A stretch of 64,000 nucleotides of DNA from Blastomyces gilchristii SLH14081 (Eukaryota; Ascomycota; Eurotiomycetes; Onygenales; Ajellomycetaceae): positions 124,001 to 188,000 of the forward strand of contig NW_003101658.1 of assembly GCF_000003855.2 (NCBI RefSeq), given 5' to 3'. The position numbers were made by a program, and so were the translations under genes. Below are positions 10,378 through 22,367 of this stretch, in pieces. The notes below the pieces were generated by a model that was given only the letters and a program-made list of their open reading frames with translations, did no database searches and was not told the DNA's origin. The first letter of the stretch is position 1; every line of letters starts with the position of its first letter.

Positions 10378-11829
10378 ATGGATCTACCTGGACCTCCTTA
10401 CTACAGATCAACTGCAGCTATTGTTTTGCCCATTACAGCATTGATGTCCGTCCTGGTTTGCATTCCTCCTCTGGTTTGGCACTCACGGACCGGAAATTTC
10501 GCTGCATCATGTCTCATTGGTTGGTTCATTATATTCAACTTCTTCAACTTTATCAACCCCTTGATATGGCCTACAGATGATATTTCTACGTGGTGGGATG
10601 GTGCTGGTCTCTGTGATATAGAGACAAAGTTCATGGCTCCGCTTGGAGCAGGAATTGCAGGGGCTCTCGCCTGCATATTTCGCTCACTTGCAGAGGTTAT
10701 GAACGCAGATCGTGCTACCTTGATTCCCAGCAAGAGCCAGCGAAGGCGTACTCTTGCTTTTGAAATTGTTTTCTGCGTAGTCATCCCTGTCATTATGATG
10801 GCTCTTCACTACGTTGTCCAGCACCGTCGTTATTACTTATGGGCAATCGTTGGTTGTATGCCTGCGTTCCACCCGAGCTGGCCCTCCACAGCTCTCATCT
10901 TCACATGGCCGTTGGCTGTGTTGTCGCTGGCTGTAATCTACTGTGGTAAGGTTTTCATATTATGGTACTATTTCTCTTGTGTCCTACGCTAATCTACGAA
11001 TTCCTTTTAGTCCTGGTTATATACCGGCTCTTCAAATACCGACAGCAATTCTCTTACATCGTGTCCGTAAGTAGCAAAACAAGCAAGTCGAGATTTATCC
11101 GTCTCCTTGTTTTGTCCCTGGTATTGCTTCTGGGCAGCTTTCCTTCGCAAGTTTATGTTTTCTACCGAAATATCGAAATGTCAAAGCCCTGGGTGCCGTA
11201 CTCCTGGGATGACGTCCACGGGCCGGAATGGGGACACATCGGAAAATCACCTATGAATGGCATAGTCTATTATGACCGCTGGATCCAAGTTTCATGCGGC
11301 TTCCTACTATTCGCATTCTTTGGATTCGGAAAGGATGCAACTTTAATGTACCGAGCATTCCTCATTCGAATCGGCTTGGGTCAAATTTTCCCTTCTTTGG
11401 AGCATCCTCATATTGCCACCACCAGAGCCTCAGATTCAACTCGGTTTGGATCTTTCGGTAGTCGCGCCAAGATGGCTCTGAAGAAGAAACAATCAATGGA
11501 TGAGTACTCACCGACTCTTTTGTAAGTGTCCATTTTATATACATGCATTTTTGGAAATTTGCATTCTTCAGTCTCGAAGAACTGACACTAGAAAATAAAC
11601 TTACTTTTGCAGGACTGTACGGTCGAATTCTGAATCCACAAACGCCACAGCGATTAACGAGAATGACCACCATTTCGCCAGCCTGGATATAATAAATAAG
11701 CCGCTACCGCCAGCACCCTACCCTCCCAATTCGAATAGCCGTGTCATAAGTATTGCCCCAGTGTCAGAAATGGATTTCGACAACGATACTAGGATCCATG
11801 AAAAAATGCCGAAGTTTAGAGAAGTCTAA
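10378..11829 (+). CDS. ste3: Ste3-type a-factor pheromone receptor (GPCR)
   Basis: Three exons, 10378-10945, 11011-11521 and 11613-11829, give 431 residues. Introns are 65 bp (GTAAGG...TTTTAG) and 91 bp (GTAAGT...TGCAG). The protein has seven hydrophobic helices. It begins with a short extracellular end followed by ITALMSVLVCIPPLVWH, and the conserved loop before helix 3 reads GLCDIETKF, where Ste3 receptors have CDIxT/S. RNDVFF-like spacing is replaced by ALACIFRSLAEVMN. The long cytoplasmic tail is hydrophilic. Family knowledge: Ste3/PreA binds the farnesylated a-type pheromone at the plasma membrane and signals through a heterotrimeric G protein to the mating MAPK cascade. The gene is not part of the MAT locus and no mating-type gene is nearby. 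The start at 10378 is the first ATG giving a complete helix 1. Confidence 0.9.
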
Positions 11830-12986
11830 GTACCTCTCAAGGTTTTCGGTGGTGTAATCAGTCTGTTAAGCGAGAGTTGATCGGGTTATTGATATTTTCT
11901 TTTGTATATTTGTTTGGTATAGTCTCTCCTTTTCCATATCGCACATCCCTCCCCCTGATTCTCAATCTGTAGTTACATATTTGCGGAATCCCTTTTATTC
12001 CAACCCTTGTGCTTGCCGAGACACAAGCACTGCACATGAATCCTTGTTTTACCATATTTCTTTATGTAAATTGCATTCGGCGAGTTTCTTTTGTCTCTCT
12101 CCCCTGAGCTGCTCTTCTGGATTTAATTCGTTTTCCTCAAATGCCAGCGGAAAACTGGAGAGGCGGCCGGCGTGCATTGTTTGGTCCTTTCCATGGAGGA
12201 TGTGGATCATTCACGGGACGGGAGTCGGAATTTTACACCTGACATGGATTCACCCGCCCAGAGGGTAACCTACACCAAATTCCTTTTAAACTCATTTTTC
12301 GCCGGCCTCAGTATTTCCTCCACCTTGCTGCGTCCACGTTCATTTCTATTCCCATCGTGTTCCCCGTCCTTTTGGCATGATTCTGTAGGCCCTAGTTTTG
12401 TCTCTGATTTGCCTTAGAGTATATGTGGAGCGTCAAACAAGAAATATTCAATCTCATGGAAACCCCGATGCTCTCCGTTTGCTTTTCTGCTTTATCTTCG
12501 TTAGTTTTCGTAGTATATCTATACCTGTGAAGCCTAGGGCAACGCCTGCTCGACAAGAAATTGTAGATAGCCGCTGACGAAGAGACTTAATCTGAAGAGT
12601 TGGAATGGAAGAAGCAGCCTACTCATACAAACATCATTGATTAAAAAGAATTAAGCAACGGGCAAAATGATCTTAGGTGGTGTCGCTCCCTATGTTACCT
12701 ACCCGCTTTGCCAACCCCCCCCTTAAGTTCTCCCGCATAGAAATAATATACAAGATAAGAGTTCGAGGAGAGCTGCAGAGGGAAAAAATATCTGTATATG
12801 CATCAAAAGCTCATATACCGCCGCCCATAAAACAGTACGCGTATATCATGCATACCATTTGCATAATTGATAGTAGTCAAGTGGGCAAAAAGGCCCGTTC
12901 TAAGCTCCCATCCACATTCGCCCAGAATAAAAATTAACCGAACACTTAATCAAACAACGCGGATAACCCATTCACTTTCGTCTACT
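11830..12986. other. Convergent intergenic region
   Basis: Contains the 3' ends of the receptor and Rim1 genes. I see no coding frame, repeat or RNA gene that I can support. Confidence 0.6.
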
Positions 12987-13671
12987 TTACTCGCTGAATC
13001 CGCGCTTAAGAACCTCGTAGTGTCCTGTGAGACTCCAAAAGAGCTTTTGGTCAGTCATGTCGTATGTAAGAGGTGCAACGGAGAATGGGAGAGAAATAAA
13101 GGGGTAGGATATAAGGAATAGAGAGGACACAGGTCGGTGAAGGAGGGAACGGACGTTGGGTGATATTGAGGGCAGAATTCTTCTTCCCTTCTGCGTCCTC
13201 GTATGAGCGCATGCTGGCGTCGCCTTCTACGTATAGGAGGGTGCTGTAACAGGTAATGAGATTTAGTTAGCCATCGAACATTGAGTGGAGGAACGGATAG
13301 AACCAGTTCGAACAGGTGTCACTGCCTCGAGAAGACCAGGTTCTCTATATATGCACACGTGAATGTAAAACGACGAAAACATACCCCTTTGGCAGGTTGA
13401 GTAAATGATCTCTGCTGGGCCCATCGGGCGCGAAGCTTGTGATACGCCACCAGCTTGTCTGGCGATCCTCCTTGGGTCCGTAACTGGTTGCTATAGAGTA
13501 GGTCACTAGCTCGCGGCCTGACGAAGTGGCGCGCAACTCTGGCGGGCTTCCGAGGTTACCGACAATGTTGATACGTGCGAGCGCATTGGGGCGGGTGGTG
13601 CTGAAGTTGCGCGTAGGGAGCGAGGTGGCCGGGGCGCGGAAGAGTGGACGGAAGGTGGATAGGCCGCGCAT
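12987..13671 (-). CDS. rim1: Mitochondrial single-stranded DNA-binding protein
   Basis: Three exons on the minus strand, 13671-13385, 13243-13155 and 13024-12987, give 137 residues, close to yeast Rim1 (about 135). Residues 1-27 form an Arg-rich mitochondrial presequence ending NFSTTR. The OB fold follows: INIVGNLGSPPELR, ELVTYSIATSY, TSWWRITSF, then LPKGTLLYVEGDASMRSYED, then SALNITQRHYEVLKR. These match the bacterial-type SSB/Rim1 family that coats ssDNA during mtDNA replication and repair. Intron 1 is 141 bp (GTATGT...TTACAG). Intron 2 is 130 bp with an unusual donor, GTCCGT, and acceptor CACAG. I placed it because it restores the conserved NITQR-EVLKR join and leaves a 38-nt last exon. 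Reading through would instead lose the family C-terminus. Confidence 0.9.
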
Positions 13672-14163
13672 TTTGAGTTGTGGGATGGTAGTAGTGATTA
13701 CGTAGAGGTAATCTTGCTTGTAGGGAGCGGAATATGATGTTTACTGAGGATTGTGGTTGTTTGGTTTATTTCTATATCGGAATAGCTCCGAAACGCGTGA
13801 CACGTGATATCCAGGAGAACTTGGAAGTCATGTGATATTTGTAACAAAGCTTTTCAGGGGAAACAAGGATATCAACTTCCAATATTCAGGAGCGCAGGCT
13901 TAGATACATTTCATCCAGCTCGAAAATGGTACTTTATTCCATGTTTACAGGACATTGCATATTTTACCAAATGTATTATCCAATTTGAACCAAAATTGGT
14001 TCCAGCCAATTTTACCCAAGAGCCCGCATCGATGAGGCCCAGCATATAAACAAAGACCACCGTCCGTCCCACTGTGCAGGCGCCAAATGATTTAACAGAA
14101 ATATCTAATGACTCAAAATATGCACCCGGACGCTCGAATATTCTTGAGATCCACTTTCCAAGT
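13672..14163. other. Intergenic region upstream of rim1
   Basis: Should hold the rim1 promoter, reading leftwards; a CACGTG E-box-like palindrome lies at 13801-13806. The right part is the degenerate 3' side of the hydrolase pseudogene. No gene seen. Confidence 0.5.
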
Positions 14164-15128
14164 TCAATATTTGCAGGTCGATTCCTCCTCCCTGCCATTA
14201 ACTTGTTTAATAGCGGCCGATAACGGTTCGAACCAGCAATTCGCAAGCTTTTTGTCTCCAGACTTATTTGGATAGACGCCGTCTCTGGTGTCTTTCCTGC
14301 GTCAAAGCCCGTGAAGCAGTCCGCAACATGACCGGACTTTTCTCTGTCGATTTCGTTGGCGCCCATCTCTCAATGGCTCGGTTGAGCTGTCTGGCAGCTT
14401 TGCTGCAGCCTTTGCGGTCACGGGGATCCATGGGGATTATTTGCGCAACCTTTGGGGAGTGGAGTTAGAGATATACAAGAGAAAATTGCGTGCGGCCCAT
14501 GCGATTGGACATCGGGGTTTTTGGACCTGCGCGTCAATCGCCTGAGAGGAGAGTAACTTACAAGTATAGCCATAGTTGGGTTATTTTTCTTCATCTGCTA
14601 CACCAGAGTAGAGAATGCTTTTATAGTATTCTTCGGACTGCCCTTCCTCCACATGTCATTCGTCCCAAGATGCATCATGACAATGTCCGGCTGCGCTTTC
14701 TTAAGCCACGGAGGAAGCTGCTTTTTAGTGGCAATCTACGTCGCCTTAAAACCAGAATGACCCTCTTTTTCACTATCATAGTCGAATCCGCAATCATGTC
14801 CCGGTTGACCCCACGAAATCCGTTTTGGTAATATTAGCATCTGGAGCTTTTTCCATAGCAGAGCGCGCCAACAACCCTAAATTCATCGAGAGCAATTAGC
14901 GGACTCAACTCAACTCAAGACAGACTCCCATGGTCCATATCGCCTGTGAATACAAATGCGATAGACATCCGAGGGAGTTGAGGATGCCATGCCTACCGGA
15001 GACCCAGTTATCGAATCTCCCAGCGGCATAATCTTGACCGTCTTGACTATGTCTTCGGCCTTCGGGGTCGCGGCTGCTATGCTTATGCCTGCGAGGCACA
15101 CTGCCGTGACCGCTGCTAAGAGTCGCAT
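14164..15128 (-). pseudogene. Broken secreted SGNH/GDSL hydrolase
   Basis: The frame starts with a clean signal peptide (MRLLAAVTAVCLAGISIAAA) and then IMPLGDSITGSP, the block I motif with the nucleophile Ser. After an intron (14996-14877) GCWRALLWKKL follows. Block III reads HLGTNDMW, with the Asn/Asp of SGNH enzymes. A second intron at 14561-14450 precedes AQIIPMDPRDRKGC, and the last block is DGVYPN, where the family has DxxH. Lesions seen: frameshifts near 14843, 14800-14807, 14316-14332 and 14282-14292; in-frame stops at 14736-14738 and 14598-14600; and Tyr in place of the catalytic His (14272-14274). Intact homologues are about 230-260 residue secreted esterases, often acting on plant polysaccharides. 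Intron positions are still legible, so decay is fairly recent or slow. Not rescued by alternative splicing as far as I can see. Confidence 0.88.
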
Positions 15129-18100
15129 GGCTTCGGGTGGAAGAGCTGATTATTTATTAAGGGGATTTGCTGGACTCTCGAAAATGAAGGAGGCACACGA
15201 AATAATCCGAAATTTGATATCCATCAGGACCGGCTGCCCTTGAATCCGGGACAGGCTATTATATTTAAACATGGATGGATGCATTGCAATTCAACGAGCC
15301 GCTTGGTTTCTTTAGCAAAGCCAGCCCAAAAATAACGTATTGGCAGGCGCAAATATGTATTGCCCCACTGATGTCGTAATTTCTGTTATCTTCCCGTTTG
15401 TTCCCAACATAATATTTATCATTCTTCGTGCGAGCGGAGTGGATCATATACACTGCACACAGGACTCTGTCAATTTCCATATTAAGCAATCCAGCGGCCG
15501 GATTATCCAGGCTTTGCCAGCGAAATGCACCGCCTTCTCATCCTCATGTTCGTTCACTACTTTGGACTCAGTCACTGAGGCTGTGGGATAGAGGGGTGCT
15601 CGTGTGAAGGATGTGCTAACGAAAGGTAGTTACAGAGCTTCCTATCTACTTAATTACTTATTCGTATCATTCCGCACGCGACCGAAGAAGCCCTCTAAGC
15701 CAGAGTGCAGAAAGTTGCATCTGGTGCGCAACCTTATTTGAACAGGAGGTGTGCCTGTTGATTACTGGTTCCCCATAGGGAACAACACCCTTCCTCCGTT
15801 TAGAAGGGGGCGAGGTATTGTTCACGAGAGGGATGTTTCAACATTGCCTCCCCTAGTCAAATAGCGAACGAACGTTTTCTACCTTATCATTTTGGCTATT
15901 TGTTTACGTATTAATCCTTGAGACATCTGTGACAGACCTCACAAGATTATTTTCTCGTCGGTCAACAATACAATGAAGAGAACGCTAGGTTTATTTTCAC
16001 TATGAGTAGGAACCGCATTTAACACACCTATTTGAATCTGTGGTATTGTCCATTGATAGACGACGACGCTGAGCGTCATCGATGCGGGGTAGCCGTCCTT
16101 GCATCACCCTCATCTGAGGGGTTCTGCCAATATAAATGTATGCATGTACATTACATGTACGTACGTGTCTGTCTCATAAAGCTCGCCAGTACTTTTATCC
16201 TGTAGTGGTTGTGAAACAAGGAATTGAATGAGACATCGGAAGAAGAGCTTGTTTTCTCGATCCCAAATTTTTCGCGGAATTGCGGGGAGTAAGTTATGCA
16301 AGTTCGGAACCCTTCCATCGTCTCGGACGAGGATATATTTTTTGGCTATCCTTGAGCTAGGAGGAATGAGCAGGCAAGTTCCTGCTGTGATATCGCGCTC
16401 GGATCTCAAGGCCAGGGCAGAGGAGGAAGCAATGGTTTGCCCTGCTCTACAACGCGGATAATTTAACATCCCAGTGTTCAAGGTCTCGGCTTGGACAAGC
16501 TTTTTTGTCGGGAAGCCATCACCAGGTTGTCAGTGGAACCTACCTAACCATCCACAATCTTGACAAATGGGACGATAGGTCGGATATTCCATGGGAAAAG
16601 CTGCGTGAGATGCACTTAGAGAGCTTCCTCCGGTACAGTTTTCTTCCCACATTCGTATATTCCCATCGAGGCCGGGACAGCAAGATAACCACGAAGAATG
16701 GGCCGCGGCCTCCACATTATTCGGTCATTAACTGTGGCAGTTCCCCTCATGGTCGGCCCTAAACGGTTGTGATAATGTCAGTCGTCGTAAATGATTGACT
16801 GAGGCCGACTTAACAGGACGAGCAGATCGAGGTATTCTGATATACCCGAGCCAAACTGCAAGGGTGACAATATTTGGTGGTAATAGCATTCCAGTCCGCT
16901 CGATTTTATGTGTCTGTCTGTGTTATCCGTATTTGCGGGGATTATAACGTGCCACCCGGATTGCATCACGAAATATCGTCGCATTCAGAGACATGATTTG
17001 TAGAGGCATTGAGATAGTTACGCACAAGCTGCGAATAATGAGGGCGTTGCACAGCATGCATATGGCACAATCCGTTTGTACGCATAGTAGGGCACCAGAG
17101 AATTCTTCTTCCAGGCCTTGAAAGTGTGTAGCTGCTCCAACTGAACTGGGGAATGATACCCCGATAAGCCCTGGAAACAGTCCATAACACTACCTGGAAG
17201 CTGAGACAGAAGGCGCTATCGCTGCCTATCTGCGGAGGTGGTGCGGGGGAGATCTTAACTGAAACTCAAGTGAGGATTTAACGACACTTTGGTGTTGATC
17301 AGCAGTCCCCAGCCCTAGTTATAACTTCCAAGCTAAATAAACATTGTTTATTTTTGGTCAATGCTTGTTCCATTATGGCGCCGAAGCACTCAGCCGGTAC
17401 TCGTCCACGTTTTCTCATGGGCGCTGCAAAGCCCAGATGTATGTATGCAGGGCCTAGTTACCCTACATCGCGGACCGTTAATTTTCCCTGCTTCAAATCG
17501 AATCATTGACGTCGGTTTTCAAGCTGTTCACGGAGGCGAGGGGACTTCGTCGTCAACACCGCACTCTCTACACCCTTTTAAGTTTCCAACCAAAATAATG
17601 CTGAGCTGATTCTGTGATGACAGGGTTGGATTGTCCGTATCACAGTCACAGTCGGCTTCTTGCTCCGGTGGCTGAACTATTTATTAAAACTTTACTACGG
17701 AGTATCGGGATGGGGGTTCATTTTGCCCTTGTTGGCCCTTGCGAAACTCAGGCCAAAATTGAAGACTTGGGTGATTAACTACCATCTTCCCCCTAATTGG
17801 TGCTAAAGATTTCCTATCACCTGCTTTGACAGTCCGAAATGGCCATATTTTCGGATACTGGCTTTGTCGATTCCATAGTGGCCCAGCGGAATTGGTGGCT
17901 GAAGGGAGAAGAATGTCTTTTTCCAGCCTTTCCACGGCTTGAAGACAGTCCGGACGCTTTTGCAACACTTGATTTGATGGCGCACTCCCATTAGATCTGA
18001 GGTGACTTTTCCCCTTTTATTTCCCCCTTTTATTCCTAGCTTGTGTTGCATATGTGATTTTCTCCGCTGGCCTGCTGTTTACTGGCTCACGTTGGGCTTA

Positions 18101-18699
18101 AATCGACCGATTGGTGATGATGACGCACCAAGATATGCGCGTCACTCAGGTTTCTAGTCTGGCACCACCATTCCCCCTTATACCCCCTCTATGCCCTGAA
18201 AGCCAGAGACTTGTCGTGGAAAAATCCCGGAATGGGAACCTTCATAGCAGGTTCCTTCCCTGGCCTATCCCAAACTTTAGCTACTGGGTGTCGGTCCGAC
18301 GGATCTTGATCCAACCGCTTCCTAGAGGAATACAAGAGAAATAAACAGAACTCGCAGTCCTATCGAGTTCCAGCAAAGAACAAAGCGGAAAGCTCGAAAT
18401 TCCCGAGACACGTTCGGATTTTGTGTGATGTTGATCAGCAGTTTCTTCCATCTTCTACACCTCGCTTGGGCGGGTTAGAAATAGCGTCGTACCCTCAGGG
18501 AAAATAAACATCGAACCTTGCCTAAACTACCTGGATCTCATGCTAGAATGATTTAATTTTCCTTTCTCTGTTCCGTTGGTTTTTTTCGAGTTTCAGGTGA
18601 CTCCCAGGAGTTCTATTCTTTCCTTAAACAACCTGCGTGGGTTCTTAAGGCGTCGACTTTTTCGTCCCTGCTACCGCGAACTTTCAAGAGTAGTTCAAC
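15129..18699. other. 3.6-kb gene-poor stretch of normal base composition
   Basis: No supported gene. Frames of about 60-120 codons occur on both strands (for example minus 16110-16481, minus 17684-17968) but show no motif I recognise, and no two can be joined by sensible splice sites. Visible items are a TGCATGTACATTACATGTAC palindromic stretch at 16141-16160 and TACGGAGTA at 17696-17704. It may contain very old gene relics, and it includes the promoter of the DUF4203 gene. Confidence 0.4.
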
Positions 18700-21600
18700 A
18701 TGCGAGCCAGTTTTATATGCCTAGTCCTCTATTCAATAGGCATCATAGGACCTGCGTACGTTGGTGGAATTGAGGTTTATCCAAGACAAGATGTCAATGC
18801 GGTATTACCTACTAAAAGCACACCTACAACGACATTATCGCCAGACGCTTCCAGCAAGCCTTCGAAAGCCGTGGCATCAGTAAATGCTGTGTCCGGCACT
18901 CCAACATCGAAAATAGATACAAACGCTACCACTAGCATCGGAAATGATACATCATCTACCGAAAGTCCGCGCCCCTCTGACCTTTCCTTCTTGAATGGTG
19001 AATCATTCCGGTTCTGCTTCGCGAACCTCACTAATACTGAGTAGGGACTGAGCTCGATCCAAACGCCCTTCCCCTTCGTCCGAAAATAACCCCGGGGTTG
19101 TCAATTGCCGGCGTTGTGCTTATTATATCAGGCGGGGTACATGCATTGATTGGGACCAGAAATAAATGGTTGAGATCTCTTCGACTGCCCCCTTACTTTA
19201 CCGCATTGCTAACCCTTCTAAAAGGATTCAGATATTTTTTTCTGTGGCATTTTCAACAGCCCTTGCCGTGACAGTATGTACCTTGAATTCCAACTAACAG
19301 CCTGCACTCCTTGCTAAACTTCCGTCCTAGGCTCTCATTATTTATCTCATGCAACCCCCTGTTAGAGATGCCGTGCAAGGAGCCTTTGTTGTTGCAGCTA
19401 CTGTAACAGGTATAGTATTTGGGGGTACTTCCTTACTTTTCCAGGAGGCTACAGAAGGGTTTGGGTGTTTACTTGGCGGATTCTCTCTGAGCATGTGGAT
19501 TCTTCCAATGAAACCGGGTGGCCTCCTCATAGAGGTCGGCCATAAGGCAGCCTTCATTATAAGCCTTACCATCGGTCTCTACAGTTTGTCATTCATTCAC
19601 CGTACACGTCCATATGCATTAATTTTCTCGACTTCTTTCTCCGGTTCCACAGCTGCGATTCTAGGCATTGACTGCTTTAGCAGGGCTGGTCTGAAGGAAT
19701 TCTGGGTTTATTTATGGGGTATGATCCCTAGTATACATGACGCTTGCGAATTTTTCTAACGCGCTTGCAGAACTAAATGAGAAAGTATTCCCGTCTAACA
19801 CAAAAACCTATCCTATTACCCGAGGAATTCGAGCGGAGCTTGCAGGCATCGTTGCAATTTTTCTGATGGGCCTTTTATCTCAAGCCAAGTTGTGGAAGGT
19901 GATTAAAGATCGCCGGCGAAAAGAGGCCGCTTTACTGGAAGAAGAACAAAAGAAGCGTGACCAGATTGAAGAAGAGATAGCGAGAAATTTGGAAGAGGGC
20001 ACGAGTCGAGATAGAGCTCAGTGGGAATCTATATATGGCGGCCAGGAGCGGCCACCAAACGATTCTGGGATTGACATCGAGCAGGCGGCAGATCATGAAA
20101 GGCACTTGGCGACGCCAGAAAATAGAACACCAGCGGGGCAAACCCAGATTTATGAAATGGATGCGCTGCATAGGCCAGCTGGAGATACCAGATCACGGAA
20201 ACCGATTCAGTCATTGATTTCAGCTACTCAATCCGATACTCCTCTGTCCAATGGGTCTTCTTCCGAGGATGCACAGGACACCAATCCGAATATAGCCCCT
20301 GGATACCAGCCAGGATTGCATGAATTACCTGCGGATCATGAGAAGCTCGTCCCTTGCAATACTGTTACTAACTCAGTTAGGGCCAATCCTTTTGAAGTTA
20401 GGGCGGATGATGAGTGTAGTTCAGCTGCGGCCTCGTTGGCCGAGTCGGACTACATGGAATGCGTGCATACTGAAATGGCCTCTGGGGATTTACTCCGACA
20501 TTCAGTACCTGAGCAGACTATGGAGGGCAACCTTAAAGGTGACGACGGTGACGGATTCACTTTCGTTAACGATACTCGGAGCATTTCTTCTTCCGTTAAA
20601 GTGGAAGCCAATGAAGAACTCGATTATAACGTGGGACCCCGGCAGGTCGACAGCGGTACACTATGCAGTCCATCTTCTGTATACTCTAATTTTCAAGGGA
20701 CGGCTGAACCGACCTTCATCACGGAGCCTGATTCATCTGTTCTGGACAGCACCAATGACAACGAAGGAGCTGTAATAAACAATGCACCTGCCCCTGTGCT
20801 CAAAATTAGATGGGCAGACTACAACACTCCAAAGAAGACCCCAAGGCTAGCTAACCGGAATCAAGAGTTTGATGAAAATGCCGGTGTTTACTCAAGTGAA
20901 AGTGACCAGACCCCGGCAACCGATATCCCTTCGCCCGAGTCGGACGAGTCTAGCACAGGAACGGTAGATCAAAAATCCACTTCAACGCGTGCATCTGTCG
21001 CTGTCGAGCCTGTTACTGAAAGTATTTCAGCTGATCAGCGAACGTCAGATAAGCACGATAAACCGAGCGACGCTTCGGGATCTCTTATGTCGAGCATTCC
21101 TGTCCCAAAGAGATTGTCGAAAATGCAATCGGCGCTTCCGTCAAGAGCGAAGTTGACATCGGAGTCAGTGGACAGCATCGCCAATCACATGTCTAGAGCA
21201 GTACTCTCCCACAGGACAAACGAATGGGCTAAACATATCTCCGATGCTGAACCTCCAGAAATCAGGGAAACTGATGAGGTGGAGCAAGATGCGGAAATAG
21301 ATGAACCAGCTGCCCCTGTGTTAGTATCAGAGCTTAAACAAACCGCCACGGGAGCCTTGCCGTTTCAGGGGTTCGATACAGATAATTCAGCCTCTTCCAG
21401 GTCTCATCACGAAGAAGACCTGGGACTTGTACCGAGTTCCCCTAGAAAGTCATATACTGGCTTCCAGACGACCAACAGTATTCCAGCTCCATCACCTGTT
21501 AAATCTTCCAACTCTACAAACCGTTCTAAAACCCCACCCATTCATCCACTACACCGCTCAGGGTCCAGCTCCACACTCAATGTAGCTGGGCAACCGGATA

Positions 21601-22367
21601 GGAATGGGACAAGACCCGCTTCATCCATCCCATCAATCTATATCCCCGCTAACAGTATACCGGAAATGAACAAAGCACACGACCGGAGCCCACCGACCAG
21701 AAAACTCCGCATGCCGTCTTCTCTACTACTTGCGCAGCGTGAGACCGCAGTTCGCAACAGATCCCTCCTACTTCCTTCAAACTATTCATCCCCAAACCTC
21801 GACCGCCTTTCTAGGTCCCAGTCCCAACTCTCTCTCAAGATACCACCACAAACCGCATGCCGATCGTTCTCTCCACATCCCTCCCACCAGCACCACTCGA
21901 ACGTTGAATCTGCCGACGACCTTCCTCTTTCCGTGCGTCGCCAGTTAATCCATCGAGACATGCACACCCAAAACCAGGCGCAAACACCACCGGGCCGACA
22001 CCGCCGCACATCTCTTTGCAGTTATTTATCTCTCGACAACATGTCTCTAGTTACTCCCCGACGGCAATATCAAGACCATGCACAAGAGCAGGATTTACTA
22101 CAGGTCCGTGAGGCGAAACTTGCTCGCTGGCGTGAATCGTTCAGGGAAGAAAACCTGGTAAAGCACCTTCCAGATGCGGCTCTGGAGACACGCCGGGCCG
22201 ATCTGCTCAAAAAGCTGCAGCGCAGTCAGCTGAGGAGACAGAAGGAGGCTATCAAGGACAGCCATCGCACCTCGATGATAGAACAGGCGGTGAGGAAGGG
22301 GCATCTACAATATGTGCATAACGAGGCGCTGAGACGGATGCAGGCGGCGGCGAATAAACATGTCTAA
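18700..22367 (+). CDS. DUF4203 (TM7SF3-like) membrane protein with long cytoplasmic tail
   Basis: Five exons, 18700-18997, 19045-19168, 19225-19273, 19331-19718 and 19771-22367, give 1151 residues; the introns are 47-57 bp. A signal peptide (residues 1-23) is followed by a Ser/Thr-rich ectodomain of about 90 residues with NAT/NDT sequons. Exons 2-5 then encode hydrophobic helices with LSIAGVVLIISGGVHALIG, MQPPVRDAVQGAFVVAATVT, GCLLGGFSLSMWIL and FSGSTAAILGIDCFSRAGLK. I recognise these as the DUF4203 core conserved across Pezizomycotina. Helices end near KLWKVIKDRRRKEAALLEEE. The remaining roughly 800 residues, in one exon, are low-complexity and probably disordered, ending in a basic helical segment (REAKLARWRESFREENLV). 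No enzymatic motif is visible. Function is unknown in fungi; a surface or vacuolar membrane protein with a signalling tail is only a guess. Every intron placement restores family-consistent sequence. Confidence 0.85.

Noticed and set aside
10378..11829. Pheromone receptor as a sign of the mating-type locus
   Set aside because: STE3 homologues are not part of MAT in ascomycetes, and no HMG or alpha-box gene, SLA2 or APN2 is present.
14215..14240. GGTTCGAACC resembling a tRNA B box
   Set aside because: It lies in the hydrolase pseudogene where it codes for CWFEPL in the reverse frame; no A box or cloverleaf around it.
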